Positions 44,904 to 54,709 are shown, counted from the stretch's first letter. The stretch: DNA of 64,000 nucleotides from Kaistia dalseonensis (GCF_030814715.1 NZ_JAUSVO010000001.1:372001-436000), one strand, 5' to 3'. The notes: generated by a model from the sequence alone, not told the origin. Program-made: numbers and translations.

Positions 44904-45542
44904 ATGACCAACATCCTTTTCGTGACGTCAAGCCCTCGTGGCGCCGCCTCTCATTCCACGAAGGTCGCCGAGCAGGTCCTGGCCGGATTGATCGAGCGCG
45001 AGCCGGGCGCGAGCGTGGTTCGCCGCGATCTCAGCGCCAATCCCCTGCCGCATCTGGGCGAGGACTATCTCGGCGCCCTGTTCAGTGCCCCTGAAGGCTG
45101 GACCGAGGAGCAGCGCGCGCTCGTGGGCATCTCCGACACGCTGGTGGACGAAGTCTTCGCCGCCGACGTGATCGTGATCGCCTCGGCCATGATCAATTTC
45201 TCCGTGCCGTCGACCCTGAAGACCTGGCTCGATTATGTGGCGCGCGCCGGCAAGACCTTCTCCTATGGCGAGGCCGGCCCGAAGGGCCTGATTACCGGCA
45301 AGCGTGTCGTTCTCGTCGAATCGAAGGGCGGCATCTATTCCGAAGGTCCGATGAAGGCGCATGACCACCAGCTGCCTTATCTTCGCTTCATCCTCGCCTT
45401 CCTGGGCATGACCGACGTTGAAGTGATCCAGGTCGAAGGCGTGAACCTCGGACCGGACATTGCGGTTGCCGCCGTCGAGAAGGCGACCACGCAGGCCGGC
45501 GCGACCGCCAAGGCGATCTCGGACCAGCGCCAGGCCGCCTGA
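44904..45542 (+). CDS. azoR: FMN-dependent NADH-azoreductase
   Basis: A 212-residue flavodoxin-fold reductase of azo dyes and quinones. AAGGAA precedes ATG 44904. The FMN-phosphate loop is SSPRGAASHST, and INFSVPSTLKTWLDYVARAGKTF and ESKGGIYSEGPMKAHD are typical of AzoR. It is the probable target of the divergent TetR repressor, whose inducer would then be a quinone-like or electrophilic compound. A strong terminator follows. Confidence 0.93.
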   Translation: MTNILFVTSSPRGAASHSTKVAEQVLAGLIEREPGASVVRRDLSANPLPHLGEDYLGALFSAPEGWTEEQRALVGISDTLVDEVFAADVIVIASAMINFSVPSTLKTWLDYVARAGKTFSYGEAGPKGLITGKRVVLVESKGGIYSEGPMKAHDHQLPYLRFILAFLGMTDVEVIQVEGVNLGPDIAVAAVEKATTQAGATAKAISDQRQAA

Positions 45543-45577
45543 CTGATCGGGACCGCGCCGCGGTCCTCCGGAAACTG

Positions 45578-45615
45578 AAAAGGGCAGGCGATCCGATCGC
45601 CTGCCCTTTTGTTTG
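45578..45615. terminator. Bidirectional terminator after azoR
   Basis: AAAAGGGCAGGCGAT (45578-45592) pairs perfectly with ATCGCCTGCCCTTTT (45596-45610) over a three-base loop, then GTTTG. The A and T ends make it work for azoR rightward and for the leftward gene ending at 45636. Confidence 0.85.
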
Positions 45616-45635
45616 TCCGCTCGGGGCGAGTGCGT

Positions 45636-47603
45636 TTACTTCGCGGCCTGGATATCGAGCGAGAGCAGGTCCGGCAGCTTCTGCGGCGTCGTATTGGCCG
45701 TTTCGATCAGCTTCGAGACGGGGACCGGCGGATTGGGCTCGGATGTGATGGTCATCGTGCCCGGCGCCCGAATGAAGGCCTGGAGCGCCGGGGCGAGCTT
45801 CGCCTGGAAGCCGGGATTCTTCAGCACCATCATGAAGAGCGGCAGGGCGCCGACGACCTGCTGGCGGAATTTCTCCGGCGTCTGGTTCATCTTCTTCGCC
45901 TGCATGCCGATCGCGCGATCGACGACGGAATGGTCTTGCACGACGATCTTGCCGCGCGAGAACATCAGGCTCGGCAGTGCCGCCTGGATCGCCATCGGGT
46001 TTTCGATGGTCGAGCGGGTGAGCCCGGTCAGCATGACATCGGCCGAAAGCGAGGCGAGGTCCTTGATGCCGAGCTTGAAATCCTCGAGCCGCAGGCTCTC
46101 GTCGGCTTCGCGCCAGATCAGCTTGAAGCCATAATCGGCCTGCAGCCGGTCGTAGCCCAGCCCTTCGATGATCTCGCGGGCGCGCCGGTCATCGACCTGC
46201 GACAAGTCAAGATCGAGCCCGCGCATGTCGAGCGCGATATCGGTCGGGACGGGGCCGATATAGCTGCCGAGGTCGAGCCGTGCACGATCGACGCTGCCGA
46301 GCTTCTTGCCGGCCTGCTGGACGTCGAGGGCGATGGCCTCGGCATAGCCCATGGTCGGGATCAGCGGCAGCGGGTTGGATTCAATGCCGCTCGTGCTCGC
46401 CTTGATCGCCGCGCTGATCGTATCGAGACTCGGGAACTTGAAGCCGCCGACTGCGAGCCGGTCAGCGCCGATCGAGCCGAGATCGCGCGCGGCAATGTCG
46501 AGATCGGAGAGCCCGATCTCCCCGAGCCCGTCGCTCGACAGATCGTTGATGTGGAAATCGCCGAGATGGAACCGCTCGACTTCCGGCGAAATGACATCGA
46601 GGTCCGAAAGGCGGAACGCGCCAATGCCGAAGAGGCCGATCAGGCTCGGTATGTTGTCGGCTGAGAGCTTCGACAGTTCGTCATCCGGCATGTCCGGATT
46701 GGCGAGAATGGCGTCGAAGAACGGAGCGAGGCTGCGGGGAGGCTGGCGAAGCTTGAGGTTCTCGGCCTCGAAGGTGCCGATCCGGATCTTGCCATCGGGA
46801 AACTCGACGCTGAAGTTCCGGTAGGTTTCGAGTGCGAGTGCGGTCCGCCACTGGTTGTCGCCGACTCCGCCCACATAGCGGGCCGGGTCGAGCACGGCGA
46901 TCAGCGCGTCGAGATCATATTTGTGCGCCTCGATCTTCTCGATCCGCATCTTGAGCAGGCCGTCGGCAGCCGGCGATTCCTGCTGCAGCGGACCGGATAT
47001 GAGCTGGTCGATCTTGCCGTCGGCCATACCGGTCAGCGCATAGCGGCCGAACGAGGTGTGTGTCGTCTCGCCCTGATAGGTCTGGTCGAGTTCGATATTG
47101 CCGACCGTCACGCTCTTCGCCGAAGCCTTGGCCGCGATGGCGAGCGCCTGCACGCCCGAAGTGAAGATGTGGCTTTGGTCGAACAGCAGGTTGGCGAAGC
47201 TCGGTACCCCGATATTTTCCGCCGTGATGTCGGTCAGCTTGGCGTCGAGGATCGAGCCGTAGACCGCATGGCCTTCATCGGCCTTGATCTCGACCGCGGT
47301 GAAGCCGCCATCCGCCGTCTCGTTATAGCCGAGGATCGTGACGGTACCGAAGGTGATCTCGACCTTGGTCGCCAGCGTCTCGCTGCGAATGGTGAGGTTC
47401 TTCAGCGTCGCCGTGCGCAAGCCGGCATCATAGCTCAGCTCCGCGAAGCCGGCGACCCAGTTGGGCGAGGCGTCGAGCGAGGAGACCCAACTGCGAATGG
47501 CCGTTTCGACCGGCTCGTCGGCTAGAGCGGGCAGGGCACCGAAGGCGCTCGCCGCGCCGAGCGCGATGGCAGCGAACCGCAGGCGGACGGAGGAAGCGAT
47601 CAT
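45636..47603 (-). CDS. Large secreted protein of unknown function, paralogue A
   Basis: A 655-residue protein with a signal peptide (MIASSVRLRFAAIALGAASA, cleavage after ALA) and no other membrane segment, so probably periplasmic. I do not recognise a family. The body alternates short beta-strand patterns (ITFGTVTILGYNETADGGFT, LKNLTIRSETLATKVE), like AsmA-type beta-rich proteins. The C-terminal 110 residues match the next gene: MQAKKMNQTPEKFRQQVVGA, GALPLFMMVLKNPGFQAKL and TMTITSEPNPPVPVSKLI. The N-terminal half is also similar but has extra repeats. AGAGAGG lies eight bases before ATG. Confidence 0.75.
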   Translation of the reverse strand: MIASSVRLRFAAIALGAASAFGALPALADEPVETAIRSWVSSLDASPNWVAGFAELSYDAGLRTATLKNLTIRSETLATKVEITFGTVTILGYNETADGGFTAVEIKADEGHAVYGSILDAKLTDITAENIGVPSFANLLFDQSHIFTSGVQALAIAAKASAKSVTVGNIELDQTYQGETTHTSFGRYALTGMADGKIDQLISGPLQQESPAADGLLKMRIEKIEAHKYDLDALIAVLDPARYVGGVGDNQWRTALALETYRNFSVEFPDGKIRIGTFEAENLKLRQPPRSLAPFFDAILANPDMPDDELSKLSADNIPSLIGLFGIGAFRLSDLDVISPEVERFHLGDFHINDLSSDGLGEIGLSDLDIAARDLGSIGADRLAVGGFKFPSLDTISAAIKASTSGIESNPLPLIPTMGYAEAIALDVQQAGKKLGSVDRARLDLGSYIGPVPTDIALDMRGLDLDLSQVDDRRAREIIEGLGYDRLQADYGFKLIWREADESLRLEDFKLGIKDLASLSADVMLTGLTRSTIENPMAIQAALPSLMFSRGKIVVQDHSVVDRAIGMQAKKMNQTPEKFRQQVVGALPLFMMVLKNPGFQAKLAPALQAFIRAPGTMTITSEPNPPVPVSKLIETANTTPQKLPDLLSLDIQAAK

Positions 47604-47660
47604 GGCGTTGCCTCTCTGGACGAGTGTGCTGATCGTTCGGCATTGAGCCGGGTATGGAAA

Positions 47661-47687
47661 GGCCCGGGCGGATCATCCGCCCGGGCC
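47661..47687 (-). terminator. Hairpin between the two paralogous secreted-protein genes
   Basis: GGCCCGGGCGGAT (47661-47673) and ATCCGCCCGGGCC (47675-47687) form a 13-base-pair stem with a one-base centre (in practice a four- to six-base loop). On the minus strand TTTCC follows. It probably ends or attenuates transcription from paralogue B before paralogue A. Confidence 0.65.
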
Positions 47688-47708
47688 AAAGGTCTGCCCG
47701 TCAGGGGC

Positions 47709-48851
47709 CTAGTTGTTGGCCGCGATGCCGACGGAGAGGATATCCGGGATCGTCTGCGGGGCGGTGCCGGCGGCGCCGATGATCTGCATGATCGGAACCG
47801 GCGTGCCGGGGGTCGCAGTGATCGTCAGCGACTTCGGATCCTTCAGGAACACCGAGGCGGCCGAGGCGATCTTGTCCTGGAAGCCCTGGTTGCCGAGCGC
47901 GCTCAGAAGCAGGGGCAGCGCGCCGCTGATCTGCTCGACGAACTGCTCGGACGTCGCACCCATGGCCTTGGCCTGCATTTCGATCACGCGCTGGACGATG
48001 CCGGCATTGTCGAAGCGGATCGTCGCGTTCTGGATCGTCGCGGTCGAGGCGAGTTCCTTCAACTGGTCGGGATTCTGCAGCTTCTGGCGCGGCAGGCCGC
48101 CGAAATCGCCGTTGATCGCGAGCTTGCCGACATCCTTGCCGTCGATCGTGATCGTGCGGATCTGCAGCGAATCCTTGGAGCTGTCGAAGCTGCCGTCAAT
48201 CGCGACGTCGAGCGTCAGCTCCTGATAGCCGAGCTGGTCGACCCAATCCTTGGTCTGCTCGTCCTGGCGCAGCACGCTGCCGGGAATGTTGATGCCGGTC
48301 ACGGCGAGCTTGCCTTCGTTCGGCGCACCATCGACCACATTGCCCAGATCGATCGAGACCGATCCGATCGTGACCGGATCAGGCGAAGTCTTGTCGGCCG
48401 CCTTGATGCTGGTGATGGCGAAATGCGAGAACGGGGTGATTTTTGCCGTCGAGTGCATCTCGGTCGGATCAGGCACGATCGCATCGTTGGAGATACCGGT
48501 CGCCCAGGTCACGGTACGTTCGCCGTCGACCATCTGGCCATTGTCGAATGCAATGCTCGTTGCGGTGAAACCGCCGGACGTGCGCTCGACCGGATTGGTG
48601 ATCACGACCGAGGGAACCGTCGCGTCGCCACCTTCCTTCGAGCTCACCTTGAGGTTGGTGATCGTGACGACGTCGCCATTGGCCGTGGCGCTGTCGAACG
48701 TCGCCTTGGCGTCGCCCTTGGCCTGCAGCGCGGCCACCAGGCTGGTCGCGATCTTGGTGGCATCGGGTGCCGCGAACGCCGCGGTCGACAGCAGCAGCGC
48801 CGAGACGAGCGTCAGGCCGCGTAGGGCGCCGCCGGAAAAGTGAAAGCTCAT
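47709..48851 (-). CDS. Secreted protein of unknown function, paralogue B
   Basis: A 380-residue protein with a signal peptide (LTLVSALLLSTAAFAA). ATG 48851 is preferred because GGAGGACAGA sits just before it; the open frame extends only to a TTG. The beta-rich body contains VVTITNLKVSSKEG and GGFTATSIAFDNGQMVDG. The end MQAKAMGATSEQFVEQISGA, LTITATPGTPVPIMQIIG and IPDILSVGIAANN is clearly homologous to the larger protein encoded 105 bases downstream. No function can be given; periplasmic or envelope location is likely. Confidence 0.78.
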   Translation of the reverse strand: MSFHFSGGALRGLTLVSALLLSTAAFAAPDATKIATSLVAALQAKGDAKATFDSATANGDVVTITNLKVSSKEGGDATVPSVVITNPVERTSGGFTATSIAFDNGQMVDGERTVTWATGISNDAIVPDPTEMHSTAKITPFSHFAITSIKAADKTSPDPVTIGSVSIDLGNVVDGAPNEGKLAVTGINIPGSVLRQDEQTKDWVDQLGYQELTLDVAIDGSFDSSKDSLQIRTITIDGKDVGKLAINGDFGGLPRQKLQNPDQLKELASTATIQNATIRFDNAGIVQRVIEMQAKAMGATSEQFVEQISGALPLLLSALGNQGFQDKIASAASVFLKDPKSLTITATPGTPVPIMQIIGAAGTAPQTIPDILSVGIAANN

Positions 48852-49002
48852 TCTGTCCTCCAAGGAACAATAGGGGCTTCGGCAGAAACGCCGAGGCGAC
48901 GACCGGCCGACATTCTGGACGGACTTCGTGGCGAGAGCAAGCCGGACCCGGATGGGGTGTGACCGAAATCACTGGCGAAAAACCGAGGAATTCAGCCGTT
49001 TC

Positions 49003-49686
49003 TCATGTGTGATTCTGGCTTTGATGTGGCGCCTCGACTTCGGAGTTCAAGCCATAGCCGCGCAGTCGCATCTGGAGCATGACATTCTCCATCTCCGCGT
49101 CCGATAGCACGGGTGGCTCGCCCAGCGCGAGCGCATGGATATAGATGCGCGCCAATGTCTCGACTTCATTGGCGAGCCAGAGCGCCTGTTTCAGCGTCTT
49201 GCCGAGCGCGATCTGGCCGTGCTGGCCGAGCAGGCAGGCCGTCCGATCCTCAAGCGCCGCGATCGCATGGTCGGAGAGCGCCTGCGTCCCGAAGGTTGCA
49301 TAGGGCGCGCAGCGAATCGTCGTGCCGCCGGCGACGCATGTCATGTAGTGGAAGCTCGGGATCGCGCGATGATGGCAGGCGAGCGCCGTTGCATGGACCG
49401 AGTGGCAATGGAGCACGACGTCGACATCGGTCCGACGCGCCAGGATATCGCGGTGGAAGCGCCATTCCGATGATGGGCGGCGTGGCCCCTGATACCGTCC
49501 GTCGAAGCCCATTGCGACGATGTCGTCGGGTTCCATCTCATCATAGGGAAGGGCGGAGGGCGTGATCAGCAGCCCGTCGCCGGACCGGATCGACAGATTG
49601 CCCGCCGTCCCCTGATTGAGACCGGTCGCATTCATGCGGCGGCAGATATCGACCATTTCGCGCCGGAGCGCCGCCTCGTCCTGCAT
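49003..49686 (-). CDS. Class II aldolase/adducin-family protein (FucA-like)
   Basis: A zinc-dependent aldolase of 227 residues. The zinc ligands His93, His95 (LHCHSVHATAL) and His156 (GQHG) and the catalytic Glu74 (PSSEWRFHRD) correspond to those of L-fuculose-1-phosphate aldolase. GLNQGTAGNLS near residue 22 binds the substrate phosphate. The actual sugar is unknown because no kinase or isomerase lies beside it. The C-terminus ends with a polar His-rich tail. Confidence 0.88.
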   Translation of the reverse strand: MQDEAALRREMVDICRRMNATGLNQGTAGNLSIRSGDGLLITPSALPYDEMEPDDIVAMGFDGRYQGPRRPSSEWRFHRDILARRTDVDVVLHCHSVHATALACHHRAIPSFHYMTCVAGGTTIRCAPYATFGTQALSDHAIAALEDRTACLLGQHGQIALGKTLKQALWLANEVETLARIYIHALALGEPPVLSDAEMENVMLQMRLRGYGLNSEVEAPHQSQNHT

Positions 49687-49746
49687 CCCCGAACCTCACG
49701 CCCGTTCCGAATCCGCCGGCACAATAGAATGACGAGCCTTGCCAGC

Positions 49747-50631
49747 CTAGGTCGCAGGCGCAAACACGGTAACCGCGCGGCGCAGGAGGGTGAATCGCGC
49801 CGGCGTGGTCGTTACCAGCTCGCCATCGGCGTTAACCTCGTGGCGGCGACGCGTCTGGATCGTCAGTTCGGTCGTGTCGAAGGCGCGCACGCGCTTGTCC
49901 TCGCCATGTGTTCCAGCGCGCAAGCGTGGCAGGAGCTGGAGGATCTCGCTCCAATGGCCGAGTTCGAGACTGTAGACATCGAGGCGCCCGTCATCCGGCT
50001 TGGCGTTGGCCTCGACGGTCATCCCGCCGCCATAATAGCGCCCGTTGCCGACCGAGACCTGGATCGTGCGAATCGGCTCGATCTTGCCGTCATGCTCGAT
50101 CGTGGCGGTGAAGGGCCGGCTTTGTGAGAGAATTCGCATCGCGCCGAGCGCATAGCCGAATACGCCCCAGCGCTTCTTGGCCTCGCTCGTCAGGCCGCGC
50201 GCGAGATGAGCGCTGAAGCCGATGCTCGCCACGTTGAAGAAGGGATGATCGTTGACGCTGCCAAGGTCGATCTGCCGCGTATGGCCTTCGAGGATCAGCT
50301 TGGCCGCGGCCAAGGGATCCTTCGGCAGCTCGAGCGTCCGGGCGAGATCATTCGCCGTGCCGAGCGGCAGGATGCCGAGAGGCAGACCCGTCGCCAACAG
50401 CCCACGCGCCGAGGCGTTCAGGCTGCCATCACCGCCACCGACGATGACCGCATCGACCTTGTCGCGGTGGTCGCGAATGAGGTCCGCGATCTCACCGGGT
50501 TGAAAACCCTCGGGCATGGCGAGCTCGACGCCGCCCTCCTTCAGGAGATCGATGATGGCCTGGATATCGGACCCGCCGTTCCGCGCCTTGCGGTTCACGA
50601 GGAAGAGAGCACGTTTGGGCGTCATGGGCAC
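49747..50631 (-). CDS. Lipid kinase of the YegS/diacylglycerol kinase family
   Basis: A 294-residue kinase. The nucleotide loop GGGDGS is at residues 65-70, GILPLGTANDLAR at about 86-98 and the C-terminal beta domain contains NGRYYGGGMTVEANAKPDDG. Substrates in this family are phosphatidylglycerol, diacylglycerol or sphingoid bases. A sphingolipid role is conceivable given the GT21-type gene at 60340, but this is speculative. The gene is divergent from crcB. Confidence 0.88.
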   Translation of the reverse strand: MPMTPKRALFLVNRKARNGGSDIQAIIDLLKEGGVELAMPEGFQPGEIADLIRDHRDKVDAVIVGGGDGSLNASARGLLATGLPLGILPLGTANDLARTLELPKDPLAAAKLILEGHTRQIDLGSVNDHPFFNVASIGFSAHLARGLTSEAKKRWGVFGYALGAMRILSQSRPFTATIEHDGKIEPIRTIQVSVGNGRYYGGGMTVEANAKPDDGRLDVYSLELGHWSEILQLLPRLRAGTHGEDKRVRAFDTTELTIQTRRRHEVNADGELVTTTPARFTLLRRAVTVFAPAT

Positions 50632-50783
50632 CGGATCCTGCGTCGCCGGGAAGGGGTGGAGGCCTCACATGGCGTGCCGCACCGCAGCGCGCAATATGGT
50701 CGCGCCCCATTCAATTGCATTCCCCGGTCGGCCCGATTAATCCTGAGCTCGGGAATGGGGTCTCCCGAAGATCGCCTGGCAAT

Positions 50784-50854
50784 GGCCGGCGATGTTGAAC
50801 CGCCGGCACCGGCTGATGGCTCCTGCAACGCCCTTTTCGGGGAGCGCGGCAGGA
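50784..50854 (+). ncRNA. Fluoride (crcB) riboswitch-like element
   Basis: Directly upstream of crcB the sequence AACCGCC (50798-50804) leads through GGCACC to GGCTGATGGCTCCTGC (50811-50826), which closely matches the conserved 3' half of fluoride riboswitches. GGCGATG (50788-50794) fits the 5' start, but the usual segment between GATG and AAC that forms the P1 3' strand and the pseudoknot partner is missing or very short. TCCTGC (50821-50826) can pair with GCAGGA (50849-50854) as a possible expression platform. The rest of 50632-50932 shows nothing else. Either a degenerate or an unusually compact version. Confidence 0.6.
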
Positions 50855-50932
50855 TTCCGTCCAGTGGTTCGCCGCGCTGGTCATCGGCACTGGACATCGA
50901 CCCGTTTGGGCAGATTGCCCGCAGGAGTGTCC

Positions 50933-51319
50933 ATGTATCTCGCAACGATCGTCTTCTTCGGCGCCGGTATTGGCGGCGTGCTGCGCCATCTCGTCAATCT
51001 CGGAGCGGCGCGTCTTCTCGGCGTCGGCTTTCCCTGGGGTACGCTGACCGTCAATGTCGTCGGCTCCTTCGTCATGGGCGTTCTCGCCGGCTATTTCGCC
51101 TTTCGCGCCGACCAGCCCGGCATGCAGGAATGGCGCTTCTTCCTGGCAACCGGCATCCTCGGCGGTTTCACGACGTTCTCGACCTTCTCGCTCGATCTGG
51201 CGGTGCTCTATGAGCGCGGCGCGCTCGGAACGGCGGCGCTCTACGGCGTCACTTCGGTAGCTGTTGCGGTTTTGGCGCTGTTTCTCGGGCTTTTTCTCGT
51301 CAGAACCTTTGCCGGGTGA
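50933..51319 (+). CDS. crcB: Fluoride ion channel CrcB (Fluc)
   Basis: A 128-residue, four-helix fluoride exporter that works as a dual-topology dimer. AGGAG precedes ATG 50933. The hallmark motifs GTLTVNVVGSF (36-46, pore Asn41) and GGFTTFSTFS (77-86, the Phe/Thr-Ser fluoride track) are intact, as is GGVLRH near the start. The riboswitch-like leader indicates fluoride control. rluC starts 32 bases downstream. Confidence 0.94.
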   Translation: MYLATIVFFGAGIGGVLRHLVNLGAARLLGVGFPWGTLTVNVVGSFVMGVLAGYFAFRADQPGMQEWRFFLATGILGGFTTFSTFSLDLAVLYERGALGTAALYGVTSVAVAVLALFLGLFLVRTFAG

Positions 51320-51351
51320 TATGAGGCGCCTTCAAGAGAAGGACTTTCATC

Positions 51352-52353
51352 ATGGCGACCGTCGTCACCAAGACTGTAGGGACCGACGAGGCCGGCATGC
51401 GCCTCGATCGCTGGTTCAAGGAACATTTCCCCGGCCTGTCGTTTGGCCATCTGCAGAAGCTGCTGCGCTCCGGCCAGATCCGCGTCGATGGCGGCCGCGC
51501 CAAGACCAATGACCGGGTCAATCCTGGCCAGGCGATCCGCATTCCACCGCTCGGCGTCGACGATGCCGGCGGCAGCCCGCATGTCGCCCGCCCGGCCGGC
51601 GCCCGCGGCAGCGCCGCCGACGCGCTGATGGCGATGGTGATCTACGAAGACGATCACGTCTTCGTCTTCAACAAGCCGCACGGCCTCGCCGTGCAGGGCG
51701 GCTCGGGCCTCACGACCCATGTCGACGGCATGCTGGAGGCACTGCGTGACCCGAAGGGCCAGAAGCCGCGTCTGGTCCACCGCCTCGACCGCGACACGAC
51801 CGGCGTGCTCGTCGTGGCACGCACGCGTCTCGCAGCCTCGAAGCTCGCGGCGAGCTTCCGTGCGCGCACGACCAAGAAGATCTACTGGGCGCTCGTGAAG
51901 GGCGTGCCGCGCCCGCCGCAGGGCCGCATCTCGACCTGGCTCGCCAAGGATGGCGGGCCGATGGCCGAGAAGATGAAGGTCGCCAAGCACGGCGACGACG
52001 ATGCGAGCCATGCGGTCTCGCTCTTTTCCGTCGTCGACAATGCCGGCCCGAACCTCGCCTGGCTGACCATGCGTCCGGTGACCGGCCGCACGCATCAGCT
52101 GCGCGCGCATGCCGCCCATATCGGCCATCCGATCATCGGCGATCCCAAATATTTCGAGGCCGACCAGAACTGGGATTTCCCGGGCGGTCTGCAGAACAAG
52201 CTTCATCTGCATGCACGGCGGATCATCATGCCGCACCCGGCCGGCGGCACGCTCGACGTGTCGGCGCCGCTGCCGCCGCATATGGTGCAGAGCTGGAACC
52301 TGCTCGGCTTCGATGCCGAAATGGGTGATCGCGGAGCGGACGACGACGAATGA
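51352..52353 (+). CDS. rluC: 23S rRNA pseudouridine synthase, RluC/RluD type
   Basis: A 333-residue RNA-modifying enzyme. An S4 RNA-binding domain covers residues 15-70 (RLDRWFKEHFPGLSFGHLQK). The catalytic domain follows with VHRLDRDTTGVLVVAR (catalytic Asp146), TKKIYWALVKG and RPVTGRTHQLRAHAAHIGHP. Exact target uridines cannot be told from sequence, so the symbol is by family. It overlaps the ATP12 gene by four bases, a neighbourhood common in Hyphomicrobiales. Confidence 0.88.
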   Translation: MATVVTKTVGTDEAGMRLDRWFKEHFPGLSFGHLQKLLRSGQIRVDGGRAKTNDRVNPGQAIRIPPLGVDDAGGSPHVARPAGARGSAADALMAMVIYEDDHVFVFNKPHGLAVQGGSGLTTHVDGMLEALRDPKGQKPRLVHRLDRDTTGVLVVARTRLAASKLAASFRARTTKKIYWALVKGVPRPPQGRISTWLAKDGGPMAEKMKVAKHGDDDASHAVSLFSVVDNAGPNLAWLTMRPVTGRTHQLRAHAAHIGHPIIGDPKYFEADQNWDFPGGLQNKLHLHARRIIMPHPAGGTLDVSAPLPPHMVQSWNLLGFDAEMGDRGADDDE

Positions 52354-53123
52354 ACGGCATTTTCGACCCACCCGAGCGGCAGGAGCGCAATGAGCGCCGC
52401 GATATTGCGCGGGAGAACGACAAGCGCCCGCTGCCGAAGCGTTTCTATAGTGCCGTCGACTATGCCGCCGATGGCGATCAGTTCCTGATCCGTCTCGACG
52501 GCAAGCCGGTGCGCACGCCGGCGAAGAACCGCCTCGCCGTCACGAGCGAGGCCGTCGCCGCCACGCTGGTCGCCGAATGGGCGGCGCAGAAGGATGTCAT
52601 CGAACCCTCCACCATGCCGGTGACGCGCCTCGTCAATTCGGCGATCGATGGCGTTGTCAGCAATTTCGCCGCGGTCAAGGCCGAGATCGTCCGCTATGCC
52701 GGCAGCGACCTGCTCTGCTACCGGGCCGACAAGCCGGAGCGGCTGGTGCGCTGGCAGGACGAGCTCTGGTCGCCGCCGATCGCCTGGATGAGGGAGCGTT
52801 TCGATGCGCGCTTTCTCCTCGCGGAGGGCGTCATTCATGTCGAGCAGTTCCCCGAGACGCTCGAAGCCGTCGATGCGGCGATCGGCGAGCCGGATGCGCT
52901 CCGTCTTGCCGCGCTGAACACGATCACCGTACTGACCGGGTCGGCGATCCTGGCGCTCGCAGTCGCCTATGGCCGACTTTCGGCCGAGGAGGCCTGGACG
53001 GCGGCTCATGTCGACGAGGATTTCGAAATCGAGCTCTGGGGCGAGGATGCCGAGGCGACCGCGCGCCGGGATGCGCGCTGGCGCGAGATGCAGGCGGCGG
53101 CACTGGTGCTTGCCGCAGGCTGA
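52350..53123 (+). CDS. ATP12-family F1-ATPase assembly chaperone
   Basis: A 257-residue relative of mitochondrial ATP12, which helps assemble the alpha subunit of F1-ATPase. Typical stretches are [60 protein letters not shown] and [16 protein letters not shown]. This family is largely confined to alphaproteobacteria and mitochondria. Translation is coupled to rluC through the ATGA overlap. Confidence 0.9.
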   Translation: MNGIFDPPERQERNERRDIARENDKRPLPKRFYSAVDYAADGDQFLIRLDGKPVRTPAKNRLAVTSEAVAATLVAEWAAQKDVIEPSTMPVTRLVNSAIDGVVSNFAAVKAEIVRYAGSDLLCYRADKPERLVRWQDELWSPPIAWMRERFDARFLLAEGVIHVEQFPETLEAVDAAIGEPDALRLAALNTITVLTGSAILALAVAYGRLSAEEAWTAAHVDEDFEIELWGEDAEATARRDARWREMQAAALVLAAG

Positions 53124-53176
53124 GCGACGAATGCTGTTTGAGGCAACATGAATACGGCCTGCGGAGGGCTTTTACG

Positions 53177-54709
53177 GTGAAGCATGTTCTCGTGGAGCTT
53201 GAAGAGCGGCGGGCCGAGGCACGGCTCGGCGGCGGCGAGAAGCGGATCGCGGCGCAGCACGCGAAATCGAAGCTCACGGCGCGCGAGCGGCTCGAAGTCC
53301 TCCTCGATGAGGGTTCGTTCGAGGAGTTCGGCATGTTCGTCGAGCACCGCGCCACCGATTTCGGGATGGAGAAGACCAAGATCGCCGGCGACGGCGTCGT
53401 CACCGGCTGGGGAACGATCAACGGCCGCACCGTCTTCGTCTTCGCCAAGGATTTCACGGTTTTCGGCGGATCGCTCTCCGAGGCTCATGCCGAGAAGATC
53501 ACCAAGATCCAGGACATGGCGCTCAAGAACCGCGCGCCGATCATCGGCCTCTTCGACGCAGGCGGCGCGCGCATCCAGGAGGGCGTCGCGGCGCTCGGCG
53601 GCTATGGAGAGGTGTTTCAGCGCAACGTGCTGGCATCCGGCGTAATCCCGCAGATCTCCGTCATCATGGGCCCCTGCGCGGGGGGCGATGTCTATTCGCC
53701 CGCCATGACCGATTTCATCTTCATGGTTCGCGATTCGAGCTACATGTTCGTCACGGGACCGGATGTGGTGAAGACGGTGACGAACGAGACCGTCACGGCG
53801 GAGCAGCTCGGCGGCGCCAGCGTCCACACCACCCGCTCGTCGATCGCCGATGGCGCTTACGACAATGACGTCGAGACGCTGACCGAGATGCGGCGGCTGA
53901 TCGACCTGCTGCCGATGAACAATCGGGCCGAACTGCCCGAGCTCGACGTCAGTGATCCGGCCGACCGTCTGGAAATGTCGCTCGACACGCTGGTTCCCGA
54001 CAATCCGAACAAGCCCTACGACATCAAGGAACTCATCATCAAGACGGTCGACGAGGGCGATTTCTTCGAGATCCAGGCGGCGTTTGCGAAGAATATCGTC
54101 ATCGGTTTCGGGCGAATCGAGGGGCGGACCATCGGTATCGTCGCCAACCAGCCCATGGTGCTCGCCGGCGTGCTCGACAGCGATGCCTCGCGCAAGGCGG
54201 CTCGCTTCGTGCGCTTCTGCGATGCCTTCTCGATCCCGATCGTCACCTTTGTCGATGTGCCGGGCTTCCTTCCCGGCACGGCGCAGGAATATGGCGGCCT
54301 GATCAAGCACGGCGCCAAGCTGCTTTTCGCCTATGGCGAGGCGACGGTGCCGAAGATCACGGTGATCACCCGCAAGGCCTATGGCGGCGCCTATGACGTC
54401 ATGGCGTCGAAGCACCTGCGTGGCGATGTCAACTACGCCTGGCCGTCGGCCCAGATCGCCGTCATGGGTGCCAAGGGCGCGGTCGAGATCATCTTCCGCA
54501 CTTCGAATGGCGATGCCGAGCAGCTCGCGGCGCGGACGAAGGAATATGAGGACCGTTTCCTCTCGCCCTTCGTGGCGGCCGAGCGCGGCTATATCGACGA
54601 GGTGATCATGCCGCATTCGACCCGGCGCCGGATCGCGCGCGCCCTCAGGCTCCTCCGCAACAAGGCGCTGGAGAACCCTTGGAAGAAGCACGACAATATC
54701 CCGCTCTGA
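53177..54709 (+). CDS. pccB: Propionyl-CoA carboxylase beta (carboxyltransferase) subunit
   Basis: Transfers CO2 from carboxybiotin to propionyl-CoA, giving methylmalonyl-CoA. GTG 53177, with GGAGGG upstream, gives 510 residues, the normal length; the open frame upstream lies within the ATP12 gene. The N-domain has [28 protein letters not shown] and [20 protein letters not shown]; the C-domain has [20 protein letters not shown] and [19 protein letters not shown]. The biotin subunit is encoded at 58267, separated by five leftward genes. Confidence 0.93.
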   Translation: MKHVLVELEERRAEARLGGGEKRIAAQHAKSKLTARERLEVLLDEGSFEEFGMFVEHRATDFGMEKTKIAGDGVVTGWGTINGRTVFVFAKDFTVFGGSLSEAHAEKITKIQDMALKNRAPIIGLFDAGGARIQEGVAALGGYGEVFQRNVLASGVIPQISVIMGPCAGGDVYSPAMTDFIFMVRDSSYMFVTGPDVVKTVTNETVTAEQLGGASVHTTRSSIADGAYDNDVETLTEMRRLIDLLPMNNRAELPELDVSDPADRLEMSLDTLVPDNPNKPYDIKELIIKTVDEGDFFEIQAAFAKNIVIGFGRIEGRTIGIVANQPMVLAGVLDSDASRKAARFVRFCDAFSIPIVTFVDVPGFLPGTAQEYGGLIKHGAKLLFAYGEATVPKITVITRKAYGGAYDVMASKHLRGDVNYAWPSAQIAVMGAKGAVEIIFRTSNGDAEQLAARTKEYEDRFLSPFVAAERGYIDEVIMPHSTRRRIARALRLLRNKALENPWKKHDNIPL

